Source: Mucilaginibacter sp. (GTDB lineage Bacteria > Bacteroidota > Bacteroidia > Sphingobacteriales > Sphingobacteriaceae). Taken from it: a stretch of 64,000 nucleotides of DNA. Every line of letters starts with the position of its first letter. Position 1 is the stretch's first letter. Both the position numbers and the translations under genes were made by a program. Under the pieces are notes generated by a model, which was given only the letters and a program-made list of their open reading frames with translations, did no database searches and had not been told where the DNA came from. The stretch covers positions 1 to 64,000 of the forward strand of contig NZ_JANYGQ010000010.1 of assembly GCF_025359345.1 (NCBI RefSeq), given 5' to 3'. Below, piece by piece: positions 35,862-45,107 of this stretch.

Positions 35862-36725
35862 ATGTTAACACTATTACTTGCTACTGATTTTTCGGCCAAC
35901 TCAAAGGCAGCGGCCCGATACGGCTACCAGCTTGCAATGCAAACTAAGGCCAATGTTGTTTTATGCAATGCTGTTATAGTACCGGCGGAGGTACCCCAGG
36001 CCGACATGGCGCTTTGGCCGGCTGATGAATTTGATCTGCTGATCCGCGACAGCGAAGAGGTATTAAAAGATTTTAAAAAAGAGTTAGAAGCGTTGGTACC
36101 AAATGATGGCTTTAAACCTAATATTACGTGCATAACCGAACCTGGTTTAGTTACCGATGTACTCGCGGGTACGGCCGGCAAACATCATGCTGACATAATT
36201 GTAACTGGCACGCATAGCGGCGGTAATTTAAGCCGTTTCCTTGTGGGTGACCATGCCTCCCAGCTTATTGAACACAGCAAAGTGCCTGTATTAATAGTAC
36301 CCGCAAATCCTTCGTTACAACCCATCCGGAAAATTGCATTTGCAACAGAACTTGTTAATATGGAGCGCGACCTGAAACCAATTTGCGATTTGATAACCTG
36401 GGGAAAACTGCTGAATGCCGAAATAATAATTACCCACATAGCCGACGAAAAGTATGAGGCTTTCAAATATCAAAAAGGCCTCGCTGAATCGTTACTAAGC
36501 CTTGCCGATAAATCTCACTTTCCCGACATTCATTACCGGATGATAAAGGACAACAAAGTAGAGGATGGGCTGGAATGGCTAAGCGAACACGGGCAACTTG
36601 ACATATTGGCTATGGTACACCAGCACCGGAACCTGTTTGCCGAGCTCTTTAGCCACAGCCACACTAAAAAAATGGCCGCAAACCTGCAATTGCCCCTAAT
36701 GGTTTTCCCGGCATTAACTCACTAA
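35862..36725 (+). CDS. Tandem universal stress protein
   Basis: A 287-residue protein with two UspA domains (1-145 and 150-287). The first domain has LTLLLATDFSANSKAAARYG and TGTHSGGNLSRFLVGDHASQ; the ATP-binding pattern G-2x-G-9x-G-S/T is present but ends in G-D, so nucleotide binding is doubtful. The second domain (KIAFATELVNMERDLKPICD) lacks the pattern. Tandem Usp proteins of this type recur in Bacteroidota stress and low-oxygen genes. A palindromic operator lies about 65 bp upstream, and the next genes follow at 29 and 24 bp, which suggests one operon of Usp - small helical protein - Usp. Confidence 0.88.
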   Translation: MLTLLLATDFSANSKAAARYGYQLAMQTKANVVLCNAVIVPAEVPQADMALWPADEFDLLIRDSEEVLKDFKKELEALVPNDGFKPNITCITEPGLVTDVLAGTAGKHHADIIVTGTHSGGNLSRFLVGDHASQLIEHSKVPVLIVPANPSLQPIRKIAFATELVNMERDLKPICDLITWGKLLNAEIIITHIADEKYEAFKYQKGLAESLLSLADKSHFPDIHYRMIKDNKVEDGLEWLSEHGQLDILAMVHQHRNLFAELFSHSHTKKMAANLQLPLMVFPALTH

Positions 36726-36754
36726 TTATTTATCATTCTATTAAACTGTAACAT

Positions 36755-37171
36755 ATGAGTACTTTAACTCCCGACCCCGAACTTGAAAGCGAACTGCAGG
36801 AACTATATATTTTAGTAAGGCACTGGCAGCAGGATATTGGTTTTATGGAAGAAGAATTGCAATTTTTCAAAAATGTGCTTAATAAATACCAACCGGAAAA
36901 TCCGGGCGATAATGTGGAATTAAAGACTACCGTATTTGGTAGCGAGATAGCAAAGCAGGAAAAGCACTTAGCCGCCCTTAAAACAAAAATTCCTGATTTT
37001 TTGCATTTTCTTGAACCATTTATAGGCGACATAAAAAAGGACATGGATATGAGCTTCCTGGCAAAATATAACCAGCTGCAAACCGAACTTCAGCAATTAT
37101 TTACCGATGTAAAAACTACAAAATCGTCGCTGTTTAGCTATACCGAAGGACTAATGACCGACCACAAATAA
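36755..37171 (+). CDS. Small helical protein of unknown function, 138 aa
   Basis: A soluble, highly charged, almost all-alpha protein: ELESELQELYILVRHWQQDI, GFMEEELQFFKNVLNKYQ, then helices to the end. No signal peptide, membrane segment or cysteine. It lies between two universal stress genes in the same orientation (29 bp after the first, 24 bp before the second), so it belongs to the low-oxygen/stress unit. The pattern W-x2-D-I-x-F-x-x-E near residue 28 recurs in the 137-residue protein at 59911. A helical-bundle scaffold or adaptor is conceivable; no family name can be given. Confidence 0.7.
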   Translation: MSTLTPDPELESELQELYILVRHWQQDIGFMEEELQFFKNVLNKYQPENPGDNVELKTTVFGSEIAKQEKHLAALKTKIPDFLHFLEPFIGDIKKDMDMSFLAKYNQLQTELQQLFTDVKTTKSSLFSYTEGLMTDHK

Positions 37172-37195
37172 ACTTACCCGAGTAATAATATAAAT

Positions 37196-38047
37196 ATGAA
37201 GACCATTGCCGTACTAGCTGATTTTTCTGAAAATTCAATGCATGCAACCCGTTTTGCAGTGCATATCGCTAAAAAAATGAAAGCCCGGGTTTTGCTGTTT
37301 AGCATAAATGCCGTAACAGTGCCTGCGCAATTGCAATTGGCCGGTGGCCACCAGGATTTATTTGATTTTGGCACCGGTAGCCCACTTGCCGATTTTGCGA
37401 TAAAAACAGAACTCGATATGGCCGACCGGTATTTTCCAGGCTCGTATTTACCCGAAATAACTTTTGAAGCCGGCAGCAGCGAATTGGAAGATGTAATGAC
37501 ATCTATTGCCCATAACAACGAAATTGCCCTGGTTATAACAGCCCCAACAACAAATACCGATTTGGCAACTTTTATGTTAAGCGATGCCTGCACCAGGATA
37601 ATAGACTGGGCTGCCGTACCGGTGATGGTTGTACCGCATTGCGCAACGGTGCGAAACTTTGAAAAAATGGCTTTTGCTACTACCCTGCACGAAGAGGATA
37701 TAAATTCAATTGCCGAGTTAGGTGCGTTAATGGAAGTGTTTGCAGCCGAGTTAATGGTGGCCCATTTGAATGAAGACCCCGACAACCTGCAAGTACGCGA
37801 CGCCGAGCAAAAATTAAACCGCGACCTTTATAAAAAGCTCCACTGTGGTGGGGTTTACTTCCGGTCGATTGATGACACGAAACGTGATAAGGACTGGAAT
37901 TGGTTAAAAGCCAATAAAAAAACCGAACTACTGGCGCTTATGCAGCACCCACGCGAACAAATGACCAAATTTTTTACCAGGGGACAAAACCTGCATGCTA
38001 CTCATCATATCACTATTCCAGTTATGGTTCTTCCAAAAAGGCCATAA
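37196..38047 (+). CDS. Tandem universal stress protein
   Basis: A 283-residue protein with two UspA-type domains (TIAVLADFSENSMHATRFAV at the start, and FEKMAFATTLHEEDINSIAE from about residue 155). Neither half shows the G-2x-G-9x-G-S/T motif; the corresponding first-half segment reads TNTDLATFMLSDACTRIIDW. It probably does not bind ATP and may work by protein contacts. Third gene of the operon starting at 35862; a strong bidirectional hairpin follows at 38070. Confidence 0.85.
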   Translation: MKTIAVLADFSENSMHATRFAVHIAKKMKARVLLFSINAVTVPAQLQLAGGHQDLFDFGTGSPLADFAIKTELDMADRYFPGSYLPEITFEAGSSELEDVMTSIAHNNEIALVITAPTTNTDLATFMLSDACTRIIDWAAVPVMVVPHCATVRNFEKMAFATTLHEEDINSIAELGALMEVFAAELMVAHLNEDPDNLQVRDAEQKLNRDLYKKLHCGGVYFRSIDDTKRDKDWNWLKANKKTELLALMQHPREQMTKFFTRGQNLHATHHITIPVMVLPKRP

Positions 38048-38069
38048 CAGCAATTGGTTTAAAAATATA

Positions 38070-38104
38070 AAGGCAGCCTACATAATTTGTGAGCTGCCTT
38101 TTTT
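38070..38104. terminator. Bidirectional terminator
   Basis: AAGGCAGC - 15-nt loop - GCTGCCTT followed by TTTT on the plus strand; the A run before it serves the minus-strand gene ending at 38137. Confidence 0.8.
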
Positions 38105-38136
38105 AATGGTTTAAACTTCCGCTTTTAGCTGCCAGG

Positions 38137-39918
38137 TTATACCTGTATGCCGCTTAACTGCTCTTCGGATGTTGTTAAGTCATGCAGCCACTCCTGTAAA
38201 AGTTGCGAAGTTTGGCTGGTCGATTCGGCAAATAACTCTTTGTAATAGGTTATGCCTTCCTGCAGCTGCAATTTAAATTTCGATAATTGTTTTTTCTTCT
38301 TGTCATTAAGTTCATTGATCTGCGCGCGGAGGTCGGTTTGCAAATAATCTATATATAGGTTAAGCTCCTTTATAAACATGTGCGGGCGTTTAATTTTACC
38401 CAACAGGTCGGTAGCGCCATATATATGGTTTACCATTTGCTCAAGGCTGTAAATCCCCGAAAAGTAAGCCAGGTTGGGGCCGGGACAAATAGCTACTGCT
38501 TTATTTTCCCTGGGTTTAAGCATATCGTATTTTATATAAGCCGATGAACACAAACCTTCGCAAAGGCACAGTTTCTCAACAATAGTTTCATATTGTTTTT
38601 CATATTCAGCTTCGGCAAGTTCAAGGGTTTCCAGCTGCTGCAGTTTCAGGTTCTGGTATTCCCTTGATGCTGTGCAGATGGGTTTGTCGGTAAACTCCGT
38701 ATTAGTGCATAAGTATTTTTTTGTACAGGGGCTACCGGGGCGATTATTCTCCAGCCGCTTAAGCCGCTGGGCCTCGGCAGAGCTGTTTTTAAAGTTATTA
38801 AACAATATGCCCAGCGGTGATGATCCGCTTAGATAGAAGTCATCTTCGCCTGCACGCTCTAACTGGTGGAGTGTATCGTTATCAACGTTTGTAACTTCGG
38901 GCACCAGTAAAAAGGGGCTGCCCCATCCGGTGGCGTCCACCTGGTAATGCTTCAGTAAAAATTCATTTTCTGATGCTGTGCCTATTCCGCCCTGCACGCT
39001 TAGTTTCTGGCGCGGGGTTGCATCGCACCTGATATTTTTTTCAAACAATGCATAGTGGTAGCTTTGAAATAACTCCTGCACCATTTCAACCCGCTTCTGT
39101 TTAAACTCCTCCAGGATTGGCCCCAGCAAAAAGCCTTCGGTGGCGAAGGCGTGTCCGCCGCAGTTTAACCCCGATTCGACACGGAACTCAGACACCCATA
39201 ATCCCTTTTTAGCTAAAAATTTTGCTTGGATAAAGGCCGAGCGAAAATCGCTTACTTTTAGTATTATTTTTTTACGCAGCTGCCCTGCGGCGTCCGGGGA
39301 AAAATCGGCGAAGGACTCAAGGTAACTGTAAAGCCGCGGGTTCATCCCGGCCGACATTATAACAGCCGATTGCAGGTTACTTTGCGCAAAGCCGCGAAGT
39401 GCCGCCAGGGCATCAGTGTTTTGTTCGCCGGTTGATTCGCCCTGCGCCGTATAGTTCATCTTATCAACTTTCGACATTATGTTAACATCAATACTGCCGG
39501 TAGTCATTTCCTGCTTAAGCAGGTGCTGAAAATATTGTCTTTGGCGTTCGTTCGGATAGTCCATCATAAGGTCATACCCCTGCCGCAGCTGCGAACTTTC
39601 GGGCAACAGCTCAAAATACCGGCACAAATCATTTCCGGGTTCAAAAGGCAGTCGCTTTAATTCTGCAAATTGGCGGTCAACAAGTTTGGCAACAAGGTTT
39701 AAATAAGCGGTAATGCGCGCTGCACGGTAATCAGTATCTTTTTTGGTTATCGGGGTGTAAGCTTCCCCGTTTAGCTGGCTGTGGTATTTGCGCATCCGCT
39801 CGATAAGTTCGTCGTCGACAATTGACATTACCGACGAAATGCCATACTTAGCAACTTTAAGTGGTGTATCAATGGAGTATCCTAATCCCAGTACCGGGAT
39901 GTGAAATTTATGGCCCAT
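38137..39918 (-). CDS. Uncharacterised TIM-barrel-like protein with Cys clusters, 593 aa
   Basis: A large cytoplasmic protein that I cannot name. It opens IPVLGLGYSIDTPLKVAKYG, ISSVMSIVDDELIERM, and later shows GLNCGGHAFATEGFLLGPIL (from about residue 250) and VQGGIGTASENEFLL (about 307-321), a set that resembles the FMN-binding barrel of nitronate monooxygenase / glutamate-synthase-like proteins: a GGHA strand and a GGIGT phosphate loop. Two cysteine groups follow (CTKKYLC near 394-400 and CLCEGLCSS near 450), which could bind an Fe-S cluster or zinc. The end is a long helical tail. It diverges from the CoA-transferase gene, and a low-oxygen palindrome at 40003 lies between. An FMN-dependent, possibly anaerobic oxidoreductase is my inference. 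Confidence 0.6.
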   Translation of the reverse strand: MGHKFHIPVLGLGYSIDTPLKVAKYGISSVMSIVDDELIERMRKYHSQLNGEAYTPITKKDTDYRAARITAYLNLVAKLVDRQFAELKRLPFEPGNDLCRYFELLPESSQLRQGYDLMMDYPNERQRQYFQHLLKQEMTTGSIDVNIMSKVDKMNYTAQGESTGEQNTDALAALRGFAQSNLQSAVIMSAGMNPRLYSYLESFADFSPDAAGQLRKKIILKVSDFRSAFIQAKFLAKKGLWVSEFRVESGLNCGGHAFATEGFLLGPILEEFKQKRVEMVQELFQSYHYALFEKNIRCDATPRQKLSVQGGIGTASENEFLLKHYQVDATGWGSPFLLVPEVTNVDNDTLHQLERAGEDDFYLSGSSPLGILFNNFKNSSAEAQRLKRLENNRPGSPCTKKYLCTNTEFTDKPICTASREYQNLKLQQLETLELAEAEYEKQYETIVEKLCLCEGLCSSAYIKYDMLKPRENKAVAICPGPNLAYFSGIYSLEQMVNHIYGATDLLGKIKRPHMFIKELNLYIDYLQTDLRAQINELNDKKKKQLSKFKLQLQEGITYYKELFAESTSQTSQLLQEWLHDLTTSEEQLSGIQV

Positions 39919-40002
39919 AGTAAATTATTAGGGTGTAACAGACCGTTTCAGTAACAATCTTGTTTTTCCCACAAAGCTACGTCGGGCGCATGCTTTAAAA
40001 AC

Positions 40003-40014
40003 TGACGCAAATCA
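40003..40014. promoter_or_regulatory. Palindrome TGAC-GCAA-ATCA (proposed low-oxygen operator)
   Basis: TGAYNNNNRTCA flanked by AAAAAC on the left and CTTTTT on the right. Lies between divergent genes: about 90 bp from the start at 39918 and 108 bp from the start at 40117, so it could serve both. Confidence 0.6.
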
Positions 40015-40116
40015 CTTTTTAAACATTTGCATATCATTCTTTATAAAAACATAACAAGGCAATTTTGAAAAGCAAAAAACAAGGCGATTCGTCGCCGACA
40101 ATCAATTTTTAAAATT

Positions 40117-41409
40117 ATGCTTGATACAACCTACATATGCGCCGAAGAGGCTTTGAAATACGTAAAATCTGGTGACCGTGTTTTTATTCACGGTAGTGCG
40201 GCCACGCCGGTACACCTGGTTGAAGCGCTGCAAAACAGGCATAACGAACTTCACGATATTGAACTGGTAAGTATTACCACCCTTGGCGATGTTAGCTTTG
40301 ATACGCCTGAGCATAGAAAATCATTTTATTTTAATTCGTTGTTTGTTTCAGCAACTACCCGGTCTGTTGTAAATAGTGAAAACGGCGATTATGTGCCGAT
40401 ATTTTTAAGCCAGATACCATTGCTTTTCAGGAGAAACATTTTGCCGATTGATGTAGCCCTTATACAGGTATCGCCGCCGGATAGCCACGGTTATTGCTCG
40501 CTGGGTACTTCTGTTGATATTGCCAGGGCTGCGGTTGATGTAGCCAAATACGTAATTGCGCAGGTAAACCCATTTATGCCACGTACACATGGGCAGGGTT
40601 TTGTTCACATCAGTAAAATAAATACGATGGTTTGGCATGTTGCCGATTTGCCTGAAGTTGACTATTCGGCGGGCGAGAGTGATATTGTTCAGAAAATCGG
40701 TTACAATATCGCGTCGCTGATCGATGATGGGGCTACACTACAGCTGGGTATCGGCAGCATTCCCGACCAGGTTTTGAAAAACCTGGCAACGCACAAAAAT
40801 CTTGGGTTGCACTCCGAAATGTTTTCGGACGGTGTTATCCCGCTCATTGAAAACGGAAATATTGATAATAGCCGGAAGAAATTAAATCGTGGCAAATCAG
40901 TAACTGCATTTTTAACCGGAACCCGCAAATTATATGATTTTGTTGATGATAACCCGGGCATAAGGGTTATGGATATTGGCTATGTTAATGATACCAGCAT
41001 AATAAGACAAAATCCAGGGGTTACAGCCATAAACAGCGCTATTGAAATTGACCTGACCGGGCAAGTATGTTCCGACTCGATTGGCACGTATCAATATTCG
41101 GGCATTGGCGGACAGATGGATTTTATACATGGCGCTTCGCTGTCAGAGGGTGGCAAACCCATTATCGCTTTGCCATCGCAAACAAACAAGGGCATTAGCC
41201 GTATCGTGCCGTTTTTAAAGGAAGGCGCAGGCGTGGTAACCACCCGCGGACATGTGCATTGGATTGTTACCGAGTATGGCGCAGTTAATTTATTTGGAAA
41301 AAGCCTTAAGCAACGTGCTAAGGCACTTATCGAAATTGCGCATCCTAACCATAGGGAAACACTTGAGCATGCTTATTACACCAGATTTGAAAAAGAACTG
41401 GTGATGTAA
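40117..41409 (+). CDS. Acetyl-CoA hydrolase/4-hydroxybutyrate CoA-transferase family
   Basis: A 430-residue cytoplasmic enzyme of the acetyl-CoA hydrolase/transferase (Cat1/AbfT-like) family. It has the N-terminal domain (VKSGDRVFIHGSAATPVHLV) and the C-terminal domain, where the catalytic glutamate lies in LGLHSEMFSDGV (E234). DGATLQLGIGSIPDQVLKNL and GGQMDFIHGASLSEGGKPII are further signature stretches. Such enzymes transfer CoA between acetate and other carboxylates or hydrolyse acyl-CoA, a step suited to acetate formation with little oxygen. The operator at 40003 and the Usp gene 46 bp downstream support that setting. The exact acyl group is not decidable. Confidence 0.92.
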   Translation: MLDTTYICAEEALKYVKSGDRVFIHGSAATPVHLVEALQNRHNELHDIELVSITTLGDVSFDTPEHRKSFYFNSLFVSATTRSVVNSENGDYVPIFLSQIPLLFRRNILPIDVALIQVSPPDSHGYCSLGTSVDIARAAVDVAKYVIAQVNPFMPRTHGQGFVHISKINTMVWHVADLPEVDYSAGESDIVQKIGYNIASLIDDGATLQLGIGSIPDQVLKNLATHKNLGLHSEMFSDGVIPLIENGNIDNSRKKLNRGKSVTAFLTGTRKLYDFVDDNPGIRVMDIGYVNDTSIIRQNPGVTAINSAIEIDLTGQVCSDSIGTYQYSGIGGQMDFIHGASLSEGGKPIIALPSQTNKGISRIVPFLKEGAGVVTTRGHVHWIVTEYGAVNLFGKSLKQRAKALIEIAHPNHRETLEHAYYTRFEKELVM

Positions 41410-41455
41410 CAACAGGTAATGCTTATTAAACCAGTACCAACTTAATACCCGGATT

Positions 41456-42346
41456 ATGAAAACCATATTAGTACTAACCGATTTCTCCATTAAGGCCGAC
41501 TATGCAGCCCACTATGCATTAAAGCTAGCTGCAAGTATAAAGGCCGATTTGTTGTTGTGTAACGTCTTTCCCGAACCTTCTACCGATTATATTTCGGCCC
41601 AAACCGGCATACCGACGGTAAACGCCAACCGGTTTGAAGAAGAAAGCATCGGCGATTTAACTGAATTGGCCAGCCGGCTAACCGTGGAGTTCGAAAAAAA
41701 TATACCCGCTGGCGAATTTCTACCGGTAATAGAACCTTGCAGCATGGCCGGCTCTGTAGCAAATGCAGTCAACTGGATAACCGCTAACCGTCATATTACA
41801 ATGGCGGTAGTTGGCACGCATAGTAATGGCTTGCTGGGCGCCATTTTCCAGGGCGACCACACCAACGAAATAATTGAAAAAGCCAATTGCCCTGTTTTGG
41901 TAGTACCCTTCCAGGTACCTTTTCATGGCTTCAAAAAAATATCTTTCGCTACCGATCTCAGTTATAATGGCGTGGAGGTGCTGCACAGTTTGTATGGGTT
42001 CGCCAAATATTTTGGTTCCGAAATATTAATTACTTATGTAATTGAAGAAAACTCATCAGATAAAGAAGAACAGCACGTAATAAAAAAGTTTTATAATCAA
42101 ATTCCAACATCGGCAAATAACCTCAACGTTCAGTACCGTACCATCAAAAGTAATAGCGTTGCTGCTGGTTTGAGTTGGCTATCGCAACACACTGACATCG
42201 ACCTTTTGGTGTTGGTACACCGCAAACGCAGTTTTCTCCAAAAAATATTCGAAGAAAGCATAACTCAAAAACTGGCTGCGCATCTTGTAAAACCTATGCT
42301 GGTTTTTCCGGGCACAAAAGTTTATGAATCGCTTCCGGTTTTATAA
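41456..42346 (+). CDS. Tandem universal stress protein
   Basis: A 296-residue tandem Usp. First half: TILVLTDFSIKADYAAHYAL and VVGTHSNGLLGAIFQGDHTN, again with G-D in place of the G-S/T of the ATP loop, as in the protein at 35862. Second half: FKKISFATDLSYNGVEVLHS, with the loop missing. It follows the CoA-transferase by 46 bp on the same strand, so it may share its promoter. Together the three Usp genes in 6.5 kb appear to be paralogues. Confidence 0.87.
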   Translation: MKTILVLTDFSIKADYAAHYALKLAASIKADLLLCNVFPEPSTDYISAQTGIPTVNANRFEEESIGDLTELASRLTVEFEKNIPAGEFLPVIEPCSMAGSVANAVNWITANRHITMAVVGTHSNGLLGAIFQGDHTNEIIEKANCPVLVVPFQVPFHGFKKISFATDLSYNGVEVLHSLYGFAKYFGSEILITYVIEENSSDKEEQHVIKKFYNQIPTSANNLNVQYRTIKSNSVAAGLSWLSQHTDIDLLVLVHRKRSFLQKIFEESITQKLAAHLVKPMLVFPGTKVYESLPVL

Positions 42347-42391
42347 TAACCGGTGCATTGAGATATTTTTTGTAAGCAAGAGCCCAAAAGG

Positions 42392-42403
42392 TGACGTAAG
42401 TCA
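42392..42403. promoter_or_regulatory. Palindrome TGAC-GTAA-GTCA (proposed low-oxygen operator)
   Basis: Perfect palindromic half-sites, flanked by AAAAGG and CACTTTT. Centre about 79 bp before the ccoI start at 42477. Confidence 0.65.
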
Positions 42404-42476
42404 CACTTTTAACCGTTAAAAATCATGTGTTGCCAACGCCTAACAACGCAGTTTTGATGAAATTAAAATTGTTACA

Positions 42477-44867
42477 ATGACGGAAAGCTCAACACTTGTA
42501 AAACCCGCCTGCTACCATTGCGGAGATGACTGCCTTACTACAGAATTTGTTAGCGACGGCAAACAGTTTTGTTGCCACGGCTGCAAAAGCGTATACAACA
42601 TTTTAGCGGGATCGGGCATGTGCAGCTACTACAGCTATAATTCGCACCCGGGCGCTACCAGGGCCAGAGTTGATAAACGCTTTGATTATTTAAGCGAACC
42701 TTCGATACTTTCAGAACTGCTGGATTATACCGACGACCGTATTTCCATCATCACCCTTTATATTCCGCATATCCATTGCAGCTCGTGCCTGTGGCTGCTG
42801 GAGCAGTTAAATAATTTTAGCCCTGCCATACATTATTCAAGGGTCGATTTTTTGAAAAAACAACTCATCGTCAGGTTTGATAACCGCCAATACACCCTGC
42901 AGCAATTGGTTGAGCTACTTTATGATATAGGCTACGAACCGCTCATCAGCCTGCAGGACATCATCAAAAAACAAAACACAGCCGACAAGGGTAACCTTGT
43001 GCAGCGAATAGCCGTAGCCGGGTTTTGTTTTGGCAACGTAATGCTGCTAAGTTTTCCCGAGTACTTCGGCCTTTCGGTTTACGAGCAAACGTTTAAACAC
43101 TTTTTTGGGTACATCAATATCCTGTTCAGCCTGCCGGTAGTTTTTTATAGCGGCCGCGGTTATTTTGTAAGCGCCTGGAATAATTTAAAGGCCAGGGTGC
43201 TCAATATCGATTTCCCACTTGCATTGGGTATTGCAGTACTTTTTGGGCGCACCGTAATTGAAAACCTGGCCCATACCGGGGCCGGCTTTGCCGATACGCT
43301 TTGCGGACTCGTGTTTTTTTTACTGGTTGGCAAATTTGTTCAGCAAAAAACCTATCACCATATATCGTTCGAGCGTGATTACCGTTCGTTTTTCCCGGTG
43401 GCGGTTCAGATTTTGGACGACGGCGTTGAAAAGCCGCTACCGCTTGCAAAGCTAGTAATGGGGCAACGAATAGTTATCCGGCATAACGAAATTATACCGG
43501 CCGATGCCATTCTGTTAAAGGGCAATGCTTTAATTGATTTCAGCTTTGTAACCGGCGAATCAGTTCCCGTAAATCGCACCCTCGGCGAGATAATTTATGC
43601 CGGCGGCCGCCAAACCGGCGAGGCTATTGAACTGGAAGTTGTTAAACCCGTATCGCAAAGCTACCTGACCCAGCTCTGGAACAACGAGGCGTTTACCCGT
43701 AAGCAGGATAACCGCATGAAAACGTTCAACGAAACGGTAAGTAAATATTTTACTGTTGTATTGATCATAATTGCAGTTGCATCGCTACTGGCCTGGCTGC
43801 CCTTTAACTACCATACGGGTATTGACGCTTTTACGGCAGTGCTTATTGTTGCATGCCCCTGTGCGCTTGCATTAAGTACGCCGTTTACCATGTCGGCAGC
43901 CCTGGGGATTTTTGACCGAAACCGGTTTTACCTGAAAAACACTGCCGTTGTTGAGCAACTGGCACGGGTTGACACATTGGTAATGGATAAAACCGGCACC
44001 ATAACAAACGGCACCAGTAAACGCATTATACTTGGCGGCGACCTGACCGACAAGCAACAGCAAATAATTTACACAGCTTGCCGTAACTCCATCCACCCAT
44101 TAAGCCGCATGATAACCCAATATTTAGGTGAAATGCGGGCACTGGATATTACTAATTACAAGGAAATACCCGGCAAGGGCATAAATGCAACTATTGCCGG
44201 CCACAAAGTGCAGGTAGGCAGCGGCAATCTGATTTTTGGGTATTTTTTTGAGACGAAGCAAATGACTCGCGTTCATTTAATGATTGACGGCGAATACCTG
44301 GGTTATTTTGGATTTGACCAGGAGTACCGCGAAGGGATGGAAAATATTGGGTTGCTAGCCCCTCAATATGATTTATACTTACTATCGGGCGACCAGGACC
44401 ATGAAAGAAATGAACTGGTCCGTTTTTTTCATAACGATGCAAAAATGTTTTTTGGAAAATCGCCACAGCAAAAGCTTGATATTATTAAAAACCTGCAGCA
44501 AAACAAGCACAAAGTAATGATGTTGGGCGATGGCCTCAACGACTCGGGCGCGCTGAAACAAAGCGACCTCGGCATAGCTGTTACCGACAACGTAAACAAC
44601 TTTTCTCCGGGCAGCGACGCTATTCTGGATGGACAGTCATTTAACAAATTACCCGCATTCCTGCGCTTTTCGAAGGATACGGTTAAAATTATCCACCTGT
44701 CGTTCCTTATATCGCTAACCTATAACCTGGTTGGGTTAAGCTATGCAGTTACCGGTCGGCTTTCACCGCTGGTTGCCGCTATTTTGATGCCCTTAAGTAC
44801 CGTAACAATTATTTCATTCACCACGCTGGCCACACATTTTGCAGCGAAAAAGCGAAAATTAATATGA
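42477..44867 (+). CDS. ccoI: Cu-translocating P-type ATPase for cbb3 oxidase (CcoI/FixI)
   Basis: A 796-residue P1B-ATPase. An unusual cysteine-rich N-terminus (CYHCGDDCLTTEFV, FCCHGCKSVY, MCSYYSY) precedes a heavy-metal-associated-like domain (HIHCSSCLWLLEQL, CxxC). Membrane helices follow, including the ion-path motif ACPCALALS (C460-P-C462), the phosphorylation site DKTGTIT (D504) and the hinge MMLGDGLNDSGAL. This is the CcoI type needed to supply copper to the cbb3 oxidase. It opens the ccoISNOQPGH cluster; ccoS overlaps its stop by 4 bp. The operator at 42392 lies upstream. Confidence 0.94.
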   Translation: MTESSTLVKPACYHCGDDCLTTEFVSDGKQFCCHGCKSVYNILAGSGMCSYYSYNSHPGATRARVDKRFDYLSEPSILSELLDYTDDRISIITLYIPHIHCSSCLWLLEQLNNFSPAIHYSRVDFLKKQLIVRFDNRQYTLQQLVELLYDIGYEPLISLQDIIKKQNTADKGNLVQRIAVAGFCFGNVMLLSFPEYFGLSVYEQTFKHFFGYINILFSLPVVFYSGRGYFVSAWNNLKARVLNIDFPLALGIAVLFGRTVIENLAHTGAGFADTLCGLVFFLLVGKFVQQKTYHHISFERDYRSFFPVAVQILDDGVEKPLPLAKLVMGQRIVIRHNEIIPADAILLKGNALIDFSFVTGESVPVNRTLGEIIYAGGRQTGEAIELEVVKPVSQSYLTQLWNNEAFTRKQDNRMKTFNETVSKYFTVVLIIIAVASLLAWLPFNYHTGIDAFTAVLIVACPCALALSTPFTMSAALGIFDRNRFYLKNTAVVEQLARVDTLVMDKTGTITNGTSKRIILGGDLTDKQQQIIYTACRNSIHPLSRMITQYLGEMRALDITNYKEIPGKGINATIAGHKVQVGSGNLIFGYFFETKQMTRVHLMIDGEYLGYFGFDQEYREGMENIGLLAPQYDLYLLSGDQDHERNELVRFFHNDAKMFFGKSPQQKLDIIKNLQQNKHKVMMLGDGLNDSGALKQSDLGIAVTDNVNNFSPGSDAILDGQSFNKLPAFLRFSKDTVKIIHLSFLISLTYNLVGLSYAVTGRLSPLVAAILMPLSTVTIISFTTLATHFAAKKRKLI

Positions 44868-45022
44868 ATATCATCTATTTCCTTATCGGTTGCAGCGTGC
44901 TGATGGCACTGGTTTTCCTTGGAGCCTTTTTTTGGGCGCAGCGCAGTGGGCAAAACGACGACCTGTACACCCCATCGATGCGGATTTTGCTGGATGATGA
45001 ATTAAAAGATGATAAAAAATGA
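44864..45022 (+). CDS. ccoS: cbb3 oxidase assembly protein CcoS
   Basis: A 52-residue peptide: one membrane helix (MNIIYFLIGCSVLMALVFLG AFFW) and a short acidic cytoplasmic tail with GQNDDLYTPSMRILLDDE. The 'QxxDLxxPSxRIL(L)DD' ending is the CcoS hallmark. Its ATG overlaps the ccoI stop (ATGA), so it is translationally coupled. CcoS is needed for cofactor insertion into cbb3 oxidase. It is too short for common gene-finding cutoffs. The operator at 45020 overlaps its stop codon, so the ccoNO promoter begins inside or right after this gene. Confidence 0.9.
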   Translation: MNIIYFLIGCSVLMALVFLGAFFWAQRSGQNDDLYTPSMRILLDDELKDDKK

Positions 45023-45031
45023 TTTTAATCA
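45020..45031. promoter_or_regulatory. Palindrome TGAT-TTTA-ATCA (proposed low-oxygen operator)
   Basis: Perfect TGAYNNNNRTCA with A-tract before (AAAAAA) and T-tract after (TTTG). Centre about 82 bp before the ccoNO start at 45108; it overlaps the ccoS stop codon. Confidence 0.7.
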
Positions 45032-45107
45032 TTTGTAAACCATAACCGTCATCATTCTGTCAGTTATCCAGCCTTAATAGTTTTACACCCATAAAATACA
45101 ACACTTT

